DNA of 59,019 nucleotides, from NCBI GenBank assembly GCA_002424575.1, contig DIKN01000009.1, positions 1 to 59,019 of the forward strand, read 5' to 3'. Shown one piece after another: positions 52,294 to 59,019 of the stretch. Position 1 is the stretch's first letter; every line of letters starts with the position of its first letter. The stretch is from Acholeplasmataceae bacterium UBA5617. Lineage in GTDB: Bacteria > Bacillota_I > Bacilli_A > Acholeplasmatales > Acholeplasmataceae. Under the pieces are notes generated by a model that worked only from the letters and a program-made list of their open reading frames with translations, was not told where the DNA came from and did no database searches. The position numbers were made by a program, and so were the translations under genes.

Positions 52294-52368
52294 TGGTGGA
52301 GTTATAGGGATTTGAACCCTAGACCCCCTGCACGTCAAGCAGGTGCTCTCCCGCTGAGCTATAACTCC
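52294..52368 (-). tRNA. tRNA-Val (anticodon GAC)
   Basis: A 75-nt cloverleaf: acceptor GGAGTTA/TAACTCC, D-stem GCTC/GAGC, anticodon stem CCTGC/GCAGG with loop TTGACGT (anticodon GAC, reading GUC/GUU), T-arm TAGGG-TTCAAAT-CCCTA, discriminator A and an encoded CCA end. A single isolated tRNA gene with its own promoter and terminator. Confidence 0.95.
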
Positions 52369-52378
52369 AACCATTATT

Positions 52379-52406
52379 ATTATACACGAAACAAAACGAA
52401 TTTCAA
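52379..52406 (-). promoter_or_regulatory. Promoter of the tRNA-Val gene
   Basis: Minus strand: TTGAAA (52406-52401), 16-base spacer, TATAAT (52384-52379), about 11 bases before the tRNA 5' end. Confidence 0.75.
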
Positions 52407-52414
52407 GTGCAAAA

Positions 52415-52978
52415 TCATTTGCCTATTTTTCGCCATGGGCTGACATAACCGCCCTGCAAGATGGAAACCTCATTGGATACAATAAGGGCTTTATCGTTTA
52501 ACCCCTCGACAATATCGATGATCGTTTTTTTGTTCTTTCGATTTGCAAAAATCATGAGAACCATGCGATCAGAATCTTTACCGTGCGCATCAAGGGTTGT
52601 CACACCGTGTCCCCCTGCACGTAGTGCATCACACAAGATTTTACCAGACACATGATCGACGATCACGTAGATTAATATCTTACCAACCGCAAGGCGTGTT
52701 TCAAGAAGCGAGCCTACATAGACACCAAAAGCAAAGCCTAACGAGTAAACAACACCCTTCATCGGATAGTCGACAATACCCAAAATAACTTTTGAGGCAA
52801 TAAAGACCCATAATAAGATTTCAAATATCGCTAAAACAGTTCCCGGTTTACGGTAACCTTTTGTGATTAAAATGACACGCATCGTTCCGATGGTAACTTC
52901 AATGATTTTTGCTGAAAAAATCAGTAAGAGTTCCCAGAGTGGAACCGATGTCAGTAAAGCCCAAATTTGTTCAAACAT
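52415..52978 (-). CDS. UPF0316 / DUF2179 membrane protein
   Basis: A 187-residue protein with three predicted N-terminal membrane helices (about 14-105; the segment around KIIEVTIGTMRVILITKGYR is the family mark) and a C-terminal cytosolic DUF2179 domain (about 108-175, with DRMVLMIFANRKNKKTIIDIV). The DUF2179 fold is a small-ligand-binding type in related proteins; in Bacillus such proteins have been linked to cyclic dinucleotide or stress signalling, but the function here is unknown. Confidence 0.85.
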   Translation of the reverse strand: MFEQIWALLTSVPLWELLLIFSAKIIEVTIGTMRVILITKGYRKPGTVLAIFEILLWVFIASKVILGIVDYPMKGVVYSLGFAFGVYVGSLLETRLAVGKILIYVIVDHVSGKILCDALRAGGHGVTTLDAHGKDSDRMVLMIFANRKNKKTIIDIVEGLNDKALIVSNEVSILQGGYVSPWRKIGK

Positions 52979-52996
52979 GAAACATCACCCTTATCA

Positions 52997-53024
52997 ATTA
53001 TAACACGTCAATCTGATAAAACAA
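52997..53024 (-). promoter_or_regulatory. Promoter of the UPF0316 gene
   Basis: Minus strand: TTGTTT (53024-53019), 16-base spacer, TATAAT (53002-52997), 19 bases before the start codon at 52978. Confidence 0.6.
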
Positions 53025-53030
53025 GTGTTA

Positions 53031-53405
53031 TTATTCGGCTTTTTTGAAGCCTATACATGACCATTCTTCATCCAAAGAAACATTGCTATAAGGGATAAGA
53101 CCATCTCGTTTTCCAAGTTCGAAAAAGGTATCACGATTGATATTATACGTCTTTTTATGATATGCCTTTTTATAAGAAATCCATAACTTTGTCCGGTTAT
53201 CTTTGATAAGCGGAAGGACGTGCTGGATACGCTCATCATACTCTTCTTTGGATGTGATAAAGAGATGAAAAAACGTCGGATCTTCACCTTCAAAATCAAT
53301 GTATGTTTGCAAGCGAATCATGTTGATATATGCTTCAGGAGCAAAAAAGTAGCGACCTTGAGTTCCTTGTTTTAATTTCATTTTTGAAAAAACATGAACA
53401 TCCAT
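53031..53405 (-). CDS. DUF3052-like small protein
   Basis: A 124-residue cytosolic protein. The C-terminal half (KLWISYKKAYHKKTYNINR, then GLIPYSNVSLDEEWSCIGFKK) resembles DUF3052 and related domains that end in a DxxWxGxRF-like block. No catalytic motif is visible. It is the third gene after SRPBCC and CotH genes on the same strand, 20 bases after the CotH stop, with AAAGGAG upstream. Function unknown. Confidence 0.6.
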   Translation of the reverse strand: MDVHVFSKMKLKQGTQGRYFFAPEAYINMIRLQTYIDFEGEDPTFFHLFITSKEEYDERIQHVLPLIKDNRTKLWISYKKAYHKKTYNINRDTFFELGKRDGLIPYSNVSLDEEWSCIGFKKAE

Positions 53406-53425
53406 TTCTTTTCTCCTTTAGTGTA

Positions 53426-54850
53426 TCAATAACCTCGTTTTGAGGGATTAGCTTCATAATATGCGAGTTGGGCTTGAATGGATGCTGTTTTGCTTTGAAG
53501 ATAGTTTTGAACATCGCGTAAACCAAAAGATAATGGCATCATAGAACCCAGTGTATAACCATCATAAAGATTTTTTTGGACATCATAGATTGAAAGAAAT
53601 GCATCGACACTGAATAATCCGGTTTGTGGATGAATCAATGCTTTGAGATGATTTTCGTATTGGATTTGATAGGCGGGAATATTGAGCAGTTTATCGACCA
53701 AAACATGAGGGTAATTGGGTTGTGATAGCATGGAAGCATTGAGATTGCCCCATGTGTAGATGTCTGCATCGATGGTCCAGTTCGAGAAAACCGGTGCGCC
53801 ATCCCATCCTTGACCGAGACCGTGATCATAATCATAAGGAATCATCATCCATTTACCGCTTGCGCTGTTTTGATAGAGATAGTAATTGTTACCCATGGCG
53901 CGGTAATCATCAGGATTTCCCAATAAAACGCCAACAGCAAGATATTTCAAAAACATGTCAACTTCAAAATTATTTTCAATATAGGTGATAAAACTATCCC
54001 CTGTTTTTGCATTGATTTCAGAGATAAACTGCCGCAACGCGGTGTGATCGGGGTTTGTCTTATTGGTTTTTAAATCGTAAGAAGGACGATAATTTCTTGA
54101 TTCATCTTTGATGCCAACCGCACCACTGGGTATCGGATGAGCAAGATTAGCAGGTCCATACATTTGCCATAAAGTTTTATACAGGTTACCTTGTGAAGCA
54201 TCTTTGGGTAAACGTCGTTTGATAAAGTTATCATCAATCGGCTCAAAGGCGGTATAAATGCCGTAGTCGTGTGTTTCAGCTCCAATCTGAATCAATAGTC
54301 TGACCAATGTTGCTTGTGCTGCAAACACGCCTATACTGCGAAATAAATCGAGAGCATATTTTTCAGTGATATAGGTAGGATCCCCGTTTCTGTTATATTT
54401 GAGATCGATTTCTTCAAGTTCAAAGACGGTTCTTTTCGCGTTTTTTTCCACATAATTTTCATGAAACGATAATTTAAAGTGCTGTAAATTCAACGATCCG
54501 TCATCATCTCTGATCCGATCTCGTGATAAATTACCACGGGTGCGAAAACCAATGGATTCGACCTTAACTTCGCCTTCTTGATCCTGATAGGTCATATCGG
54601 CTTCAACCATATAATCTGTTCGATATTGTCCAAAGCGAAGAAAATAATCAATCATCGCGTTATCGAGCTCAAGCCATTTATCTTCTGTGATGACAACTGT
54701 GATGGTCTTTATGGTTGAGTCATCAAAAAAACGTTCAAAACTTTCCACGTTAAATCCTTGAGATTGTGGATTGGGTTGAAGCGGCGTATCACACGAGGTC
54801 ATGAATAAACCGATAAAAATGACGATAAAACTGATGATGATTTTTTTCAT
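53426..54850 (-). CDS. CotH-kinase-family lipoprotein
   Basis: A 474-residue exported protein with a lipoprotein signal (hydrophobic 4-17, then TSCD with Cys19 or so as the lipidation site) and a CotH kinase domain. Family blocks: FRTRGNLSRDR, FKLSFHENYV, LDLFRSIGV, and the acidic metal-binding IPYDYDHGLGQGWDG. This domain phosphorylates surface or coat proteins in spore formers and is widespread in non-spore-formers with unknown targets. It is distinct in length and anchoring from the CotH protein at 37632-39707. It overlaps the SRPBCC gene by four bases. Confidence 0.85.
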   Translation of the reverse strand: MKKIIISFIVIFIGLFMTSCDTPLQPNPQSQGFNVESFERFFDDSTIKTITVVITEDKWLELDNAMIDYFLRFGQYRTDYMVEADMTYQDQEGEVKVESIGFRTRGNLSRDRIRDDDGSLNLQHFKLSFHENYVEKNAKRTVFELEEIDLKYNRNGDPTYITEKYALDLFRSIGVFAAQATLVRLLIQIGAETHDYGIYTAFEPIDDNFIKRRLPKDASQGNLYKTLWQMYGPANLAHPIPSGAVGIKDESRNYRPSYDLKTNKTNPDHTALRQFISEINAKTGDSFITYIENNFEVDMFLKYLAVGVLLGNPDDYRAMGNNYYLYQNSASGKWMMIPYDYDHGLGQGWDGAPVFSNWTIDADIYTWGNLNASMLSQPNYPHVLVDKLLNIPAYQIQYENHLKALIHPQTGLFSVDAFLSIYDVQKNLYDGYTLGSMMPLSFGLRDVQNYLQSKTASIQAQLAYYEANPSKRGY

Positions 54851-55272
54851 GGACGAATCCCTTCAACAAATCGTTTAAACATGGTCATGCTTTCTGTTGT
54901 TTTTTCAATGAATCGTTCTTTGGGTAAGTCCATCGTTTGGCTAAATTCAAAGATGACTTCCATCACCCATTTTGTTTGATCATCGATGGCAATAAAATGG
55001 TTGACACATCGATTCCAGGCACCGGGCACTTCAAATATCTGTATGATCAGTTCTGGCAAGCATGCTTTTTCAATCGTCATATTCATCTTGATCGATGTTT
55101 TATCAAATGTAAAATGCATGATTCCTTGAGATCCTGTTTCAAAAAGGGTCCCTTGTGTTGTTTCAATCGATTCTAATCCTTTTTCCCATTCAGGCATATG
55201 TTTCATGTCAAGATAAAGTTGTGCAACTCGACTTCTTTCTTCGTGAATCATCATTTCAATTGTGTAAGTCAT
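54847..55272 (-). CDS. SRPBCC/START-fold protein
   Basis: A 141-residue protein with the helix-grip pattern: an N-terminal strand YTIEMMIHEERSRVAQLYLDMKHMPEWEKGL, a central run of beta strands, and a long C-terminal helix from LPKERFIEKTTESMTMFKRFVEG. The family binds hydrophobic ligands or acts as a cyclase/Aha1-like co-factor; no specific function can be given. It is the first gene of the SRPBCC-CotH-DUF3052 operon and has GGTGAGG upstream. Confidence 0.75.
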   Translation of the reverse strand: MTYTIEMMIHEERSRVAQLYLDMKHMPEWEKGLESIETTQGTLFETGSQGIMHFTFDKTSIKMNMTIEKACLPELIIQIFEVPGAWNRCVNHFIAIDDQTKWVMEVIFEFSQTMDLPKERFIEKTTESMTMFKRFVEGIRP

Positions 55273-55297
55273 ATGAACACCTCACCTACATTTTACC

Positions 55298-55324
55298 ATA
55301 AAAAAAAGCCGTTGCCGGCTTTTT
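55298..55324 (-). terminator. Terminator of the LytTR/beta-propeller operon
   Basis: Minus-strand AAAGCCG-GCAA-CGGCTTT hairpin followed by TTTTT right after the stop at 55328. Confidence 0.88.
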
Positions 55325-55327
55325 AAG

Positions 55328-57379
55328 TTAGCGGTACCACTCAGGTAATTCAAAGGTAATGGTCTGATCCACTTGACCTGTGAGTAAATTGTAACTTACC
55401 ATGCCCAAACTGGAGAAGGTGTAGACATTTTCGAAAGGTGACGCTCCATCTTGGCTGATATAGACACCACGATCGATGCCAAAGTAATAGGGTGATTCGG
55501 GATGTTCAATGACGATGGGGTCAGAGATGATTTTTTCTGAATTCGTAAAATCAATATAGAAAATAAGGAATTGGCTTGCATAGGTGTATTCATATTCGTA
55601 TAATCCGATTTGTCGAGAGGTCCACGACATGACAGGGAACGCGATGATGCCGTGATCCGGTGAAATCATCAAGGCTTTGGGGTTATAGGATGCTTCAGAA
55701 TAACTGTAGGACCATACGCCTTCCTCATCGGTTGCGTTAAGCTGATAGGTTTCAAGGGGTTCGGTATGTGTGTTGTCATAAGCAGATATTTTGAGTCCAG
55801 TGACACGTCCATTTGAATCGGCTGTGAATCCAAATCCAATCAATTGATTGCCTTCGTCATTCCACACATGAAGATATGTGCTGTATCCAGGTTCTTCGAT
55901 GGCTGAGATGATTTTAGGTTGTGTGGGATTGGTTAAGTCTATGGTGTAGAGTGGATCCGTTTGTTCAAAGGTGACAACAAATGCTGTATTGCCGTTAAAA
56001 CGAACAGATTTGACCGTTTCATTGATTTTTCCTAAGCCTGAGGTAATCGATCCAACAATGTTTAATTGATCATCAGACGCTGATTCTGATAAGACAAATA
56101 GACGGTTTGTGATGGGATTCCAAGATGAAGTCACTACTCTAAAGTAATGATCATATTCATCCATCCAATACTGATTTTCAATATAACCATCAACAAGACC
56201 ATGACCGATGTATTCAAACGTTGCAATCTCGGTATTTAAGTTGAACTTCATGATTTGTGTCTGTGTGGTATAACCCAACCAACCTTCTACAAATCCACTT
56301 GTTTTGGTAAATGAGAATGTCGTATATAAGCTATCTGTATCGGCATAAATCTGATTGACATTGCCTAAAAAAGCTTTTGAATTGAGTTCAAAGGTGTCCA
56401 GATCAATCCCTGTAAAGACGGTCATCCCGTAGGCTGGAACATCATCAAAATAATAGATTTGGTCATAGTCCAGAAATGATGTTGTCTGATCTTCACCAAT
56501 GGTTTGTGTAAACACGGGGCGAAGCTCATCATTATGCATGTATTTATTACCGATTAAGAACAGAGCATTGTTAATCAAACGGTATTGATAAAAGTTAGCA
56601 TCCGTTTGAAGATCATAGACGATATCCATCGTATCACGATCATAGATGACAACTGAACCCGTGTAAGACACGTATGCCCAACCAATCATATCATAAGCGG
56701 CATCATATTTATAGGGAGACATTGTGTAGGTATACCCGATGACAATCAAATATTGGTCTGTCAAAAACATGGAATCCGTGTAAAGATTGCCCAAATCAAG
56801 TGTTTCTTCGAGCGTTGCTAGACCATCATTTTCAATCGTAAAGATACGGATTTGATTTTGATAACGTGATGCATAATAAATCATGTTTCCGTCGGTTTTA
56901 ACGATATCGGATTCTTCTACACCATCCACTTGATTATTGGTTCCGATATAATCACGTTTCGCAGTTTCATTGCCACTGTAATCATCCATTGCACCTTCTT
57001 GAGGCGCCATTTCTGAATCGATGGCTGTGTTTCGAAACCAACCATTAAAGAAACCACCGGTTTGTTGACTGCTTAATAATTCGCGCAATTTGGCTTCGGA
57101 GGAGACAGGTTTCGCATTGATTAAAACGCGTTCATCCAATGTCAGAGGTATTGAAAACGCCCCTGAGAATATCGTCGCACACATAAAAAGACCCGCGATG
57201 ACAACACCATAGGATCGTTTAATCCAAAAAAGTGTCGGTGCTTTAACAACCACATCACCTAAGGTCTTCTGAAAGTTTGTTAATTTTTTATTCCATACCA
57301 CATCACGGATTAACTGTGCACCAAAATACAGCCCAATCAAACCCATGACACCTAATGTTACCCATCCAAACCAGGTCAT
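55328..57379 (-). CDS. Membrane-anchored secreted beta-propeller domain protein (PF09826 type)
   Basis: A 683-residue protein with two N-terminal membrane segments (about 5-27 and 58-80) and a large extracytoplasmic beta-propeller domain. The family signature NNQVDGVEESDIVKTDGNMI is present near residue 145, followed by repeated strand motifs ending in Trp/Tyr-rich turns. The family is widespread in Firmicutes and archaea, without defined function. It is cotranscribed with and follows a LytTR regulator gene by one base; the SD AAAGGAGG lies just before the start. Confidence 0.87.
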   Translation of the reverse strand: MTWFGWVTLGVMGLIGLYFGAQLIRDVVWNKKLTNFQKTLGDVVVKAPTLFWIKRSYGVVIAGLFMCATIFSGAFSIPLTLDERVLINAKPVSSEAKLRELLSSQQTGGFFNGWFRNTAIDSEMAPQEGAMDDYSGNETAKRDYIGTNNQVDGVEESDIVKTDGNMIYYASRYQNQIRIFTIENDGLATLEETLDLGNLYTDSMFLTDQYLIVIGYTYTMSPYKYDAAYDMIGWAYVSYTGSVVIYDRDTMDIVYDLQTDANFYQYRLINNALFLIGNKYMHNDELRPVFTQTIGEDQTTSFLDYDQIYYFDDVPAYGMTVFTGIDLDTFELNSKAFLGNVNQIYADTDSLYTTFSFTKTSGFVEGWLGYTTQTQIMKFNLNTEIATFEYIGHGLVDGYIENQYWMDEYDHYFRVVTSSWNPITNRLFVLSESASDDQLNIVGSITSGLGKINETVKSVRFNGNTAFVVTFEQTDPLYTIDLTNPTQPKIISAIEEPGYSTYLHVWNDEGNQLIGFGFTADSNGRVTGLKISAYDNTHTEPLETYQLNATDEEGVWSYSYSEASYNPKALMISPDHGIIAFPVMSWTSRQIGLYEYEYTYASQFLIFYIDFTNSEKIISDPIVIEHPESPYYFGIDRGVYISQDGASPFENVYTFSSLGMVSYNLLTGQVDQTITFELPEWYR

Positions 57380-57380
57380 A

Positions 57381-57905
57381 TTATTCCTCCTTTTTTTGTA
57401 TGCCTAATGCATACTTAAAATCTTTCACGAAGGAACGTGAAACTTCAAGGTGCGTACCATCGATGAGCTCCAAATCAAGTTTCGCATTGAAGGATGTTCG
57501 GATGTACCGAATTTTCGTCATGTTCACAATAAATGATTTTCCAATGCGCAGAAAGTGATAAGGTTTGAGCATCTCTTCAAGCTGATAGAGAGGTTGCTTG
57601 ATCAGTTGGCTGGATTGTTTATCCAGATGCATGAAGATCTCATCACCAAAAGCTTCAAGGTAGGTAATGTGCTTCAACGGCATTTGAAGATAACCTTCTG
57701 GAGTTGGAAAAAGCATTTGATAACTTTCTTTCATCAATGCTTCGACCAACGCATGAAGATTCTCTTTTTGATCATCTTCAAGAATAAGTCCTATCTTGTG
57801 CTCAGGTACGTCATTTGGATTAGTCGTGATGGAAAGATTGAACTGATTCAAAATTTTGTCTTGAATCTTTTCGAAATCTTCACGATTCCAAATGATTTTA
57901 ATCAT
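57381..57905 (-). CDS. LytTR-family transcriptional regulator without receiver domain
   Basis: A 174-residue regulator. The C-terminal LytTR DNA-binding domain (about 78-174) shows IPLKHI-type start (MPLKHITYLEAFGDEIF), FLRIGKSFIVNMTKIRYI and LEVSRSFVKDFKYAL. The N-terminal 75 residues are not a phospho-receiver; no Asp-box is seen. Standalone LytTR regulators often pair with a membrane inhibitor encoded downstream, and the cotranscribed propeller/membrane protein may be that partner (inference). Confidence 0.88.
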   Translation of the reverse strand: MIKIIWNREDFEKIQDKILNQFNLSITTNPNDVPEHKIGLILEDDQKENLHALVEALMKESYQMLFPTPEGYLQMPLKHITYLEAFGDEIFMHLDKQSSQLIKQPLYQLEEMLKPYHFLRIGKSFIVNMTKIRYIRTSFNAKLDLELIDGTHLEVSRSFVKDFKYALGIQKKEE

Positions 57906-57910
57906 CAGGA

Positions 57911-57954
57911 GTTCCTCCTATCTACAGTATAGTATGACCGAATGATGAATCCAA
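57911..57954 (-). promoter_or_regulatory. Promoter of the LytTR/propeller operon with a very short leader
   Basis: Minus strand: -35 TTGGAT (57954-57949), 17-base spacer, -10 TATACT (57931-57926). The expected start of transcription is at about 57919, where the SD AGGAGG begins, leaving a leader of about 14 bases. AGGAG-GAA-CTCCT around the SD is a small palindrome. Confidence 0.65.
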
Positions 57955-58034
57955 GTGTTCACCGATATGATGCAAATGTGCGCGATATGTTGCATATTCA
58001 TTCCTTATTTTAACACGCTTTCGATAGATTCATG

Positions 58035-58068
58035 TCTAAAAAAAATGCATCGCTTACGCCATGCATTC
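58035..58068 (-). terminator. Terminator of the potassium-uptake gene
   Basis: Minus-strand AATGCAT-GGCGTAAGCG-ATGCATT followed by eight T residues, directly after the stop at 58069. Confidence 0.88.
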
Positions 58069-59019
58069 TTATGCTTTTTGAAGGAGATGTTTGATGCTTC
58101 GTTTTGAATCTATGAAAAGCTTGGAGATTGCTACAAAGAAGACATAAAATTCTAGTCTACCTAAGAACATACCCACAGAGGATGTCCACAAGATGATGGG
58201 ATGTGCGTCGTATCCTGTAATACCTACGCTTAATCCGACGGTTCCCAAAACGGAAGCGAATTCAAAGAGGGCATTTTGCATGGATGCTTGACTGACCAAG
58301 CTAAAAATCAAAGCACCAATCATCAAGAATATCAAATAAACTAAAATAAACGAGTAGTTTTCAGAGATATCATCGTCATCCACAATCATTTTTGAACCCA
58401 GTTTGTTAATGAAGTGTTTTTTGATAACCTTGTGATGAGCAATCTTATCCGCAAAGCTCCAATAAATGGATTTGATGCCAAGTCCGACACGGTATTGTTT
58501 AATACCACCACACGTTGAACCCACACCAGCACCTAAAATCATACCTACAATCAATAGACCAAAATAGAAACTGGGTAGGCCTGTAAAGGATGGTATGATC
58601 TGATAACCCGTGCCCGTAACCGCTGAAATAAAATGGAAAGCGCCGTAACGGAGTGCAGTGCCAAAAGATCCATGGTAATAACTGATTAAAGACAATGTAG
58701 AGATGCTCACTGCAAGTGCAGTAATGATATAAAATGACTTGGTTTCAATGTGTTTGAACGCACTCTTCCATTTACCTGTGATGACCAATAAGTGTACGAA
58801 GAAGTTTGTGCCACCTGCGAACATCAAAAAGATAGTCGTGATTTCGATGGGTAAGCTTTGATAATAGCCAATGCTTTGTGCCTTCGTTGAGAATCCACCT
58901 GTTGCAACCGCACAGATGGCATGGTTCAAGGCGTCAAACCAATGCATACCAAAAATGATGTAGAGAATGGTGCCTACGATAACATATCCTAAATAAATCG
59001 CTAAAATATAGCGACCCGA
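58069..59019 (-). CDS. TrkH/KtrB-family potassium transporter membrane subunit (5' end beyond window)
   Basis: The last 316 residues of a K+ channel-like transporter. Three of the four pore-loop regions with selectivity-filter glycines are visible: CAVATGGFST, ISAVTGTGYQ and ASVLGTVGLSVG, separated by hydrophobic helices. The frame is open up to the right edge, where residues upstream of GMHWFDA continue without a stop; the annotated interior ATG is not the real start. It works with a cytosolic TrkA/KtrA subunit not in the window, perhaps downstream of the left neighbour. A strong terminator follows. Confidence 0.9.
   Translation of the reverse strand, partial: SGRYILAIYLGYVIVGTILYIIFGMHWFDALNHAICAVATGGFSTKAQSIGYYQSLPIEITTIFLMFAGGTNFFVHLLVITGKWKSAFKHIETKSFYIITALAVSISTLSLISYYHGSFGTALRYGAFHFISAVTGTGYQIIPSFTGLPSFYFGLLIVGMILGAGVGSTCGGIKQYRVGLGIKSIYWSFADKIAHHKVIKKHFINKLGSKMIVDDDDISENYSFILVYLIFLMIGALIFSLVSQASMQNALFEFASVLGTVGLSVGITGYDAHPIILWTSSVGMFLGRLEFYVFFVAISKLFIDSKRSIKHLLQKA

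Noticed and set aside
57970..58000. ATGCAA-N14-TTGCAT inverted repeat between the LytTR and potassium genes
   Set aside because: Arms of six bases with a 14-base spacer are expected by chance, and it lies upstream of the identified promoter without other support.
1..59019. TGA read as tryptophan (mollicute code)
   Set aside because: Conserved genes such as mal and the OhrR-type gene end in TGA, and Trp positions in conserved motifs use TGG.
1..59019. CRISPR arrays, insertion sequences, prophage, rRNA
   Set aside because: No regularly spaced repeats, transposase-like or phage-like proteins, or rRNA-like conserved stretches were seen.

Overview
The window reads as chromosomal DNA of a low-GC Gram-positive-type anaerobe (Firmicutes/Tenericutes level). 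Shine-Dalgarno sites are strong, sigma-A-like promoters occur (a perfect TTGACA-17-TATAAT before groES), groESL carries a CIRCE element, and OhrR, LytTR and CcpA-type sites are present. TGA is used as a stop (for example at the ends of mal and the ohrR-like gene) and the proteins are full length under the standard code, so this is not a TGA=Trp mollicute. Placement near Acholeplasma/Izemoplasma-like lineages is a guess. No rRNA, CRISPR array, insertion sequence or prophage was seen.

Layout. 1-8.4 kb (minus strand): an rRNA uracil methyltransferase cut by the window edge, a PlsC-type acyltransferase with a zinc ribbon, and a three-gene signalling/exopolysaccharide operon (MBL-GGDEF-REC pseudo-sensor, HEAT-repeat/GT2 membrane glycosyltransferase, PAS-GGDEF cyclase). 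8.4-14.9 kb: threonine catabolism (kbl, tdh), a second zinc-ribbon acyltransferase, a Nudix hydrolase, a membrane M28 peptidase and an EEP-family phosphatase/nuclease. 14.9-25.9 kb: a complete methylaspartate route of glutamate fermentation. Two-subunit mesaconase genes diverge from glmS-glmL-glmE-mal-citD-citE-citF-citC-citXG, which takes glutamate through 3-methylaspartate, mesaconate and citramalate to acetate plus pyruvate. 25.9-30.8 kb: a proline/amino-acid dehydrogenase complex (Fer2, FAD/NAD flavoprotein, 2x[4Fe-4S], BFD [2Fe-2S], DAO-type subunit) and P5C dehydrogenase, which would feed proline into glutamate and so into the neighbouring pathway.

30.9-34.8 kb: an operon of glutathione-peroxidase-like protein, OhrR-type sensor, RibD, RibBA and a HAD phosphatase. 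The DHBP-synthase half of RibBA has lost its catalytic motifs while the GTP cyclohydrolase II half is intact, so the operon as seen would make 5-amino-6-ribitylaminouracil rather than riboflavin. 34.9-39.7 kb: a carotenoid-desaturase-like flavoprotein with an ABC1 kinase, and a CotH-type surface protein. 39.8-43.5 kb: a heterodimeric ABC exporter. 43.7-50.2 kb: Sua5, a thioesterase, a PfkB kinase, a DUF2161 nuclease-like protein, a flavodoxin, two decayed-looking stretches, and NfnAB electron-bifurcating transhydrogenase. 50.3-59 kb: groESL, tRNA-Val(GAC), UPF0316, a SRPBCC-CotH-DUF3052 operon, a LytTR regulator with a membrane-anchored beta-propeller protein, and a partial Trk/Ktr potassium channel subunit.

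Functionally, the centre of the window is an amino-acid fermentation island (threonine, proline, glutamate) with NfnAB for redox balancing. Its three catabolic promoters carry cre-like sequences, and several promoters have perfect or near-perfect inverted repeats at the -35/-10 region. The most unusual items are the degenerate triple-domain sensor and the 5-A-RU-type operon tied to a peroxide sensor.
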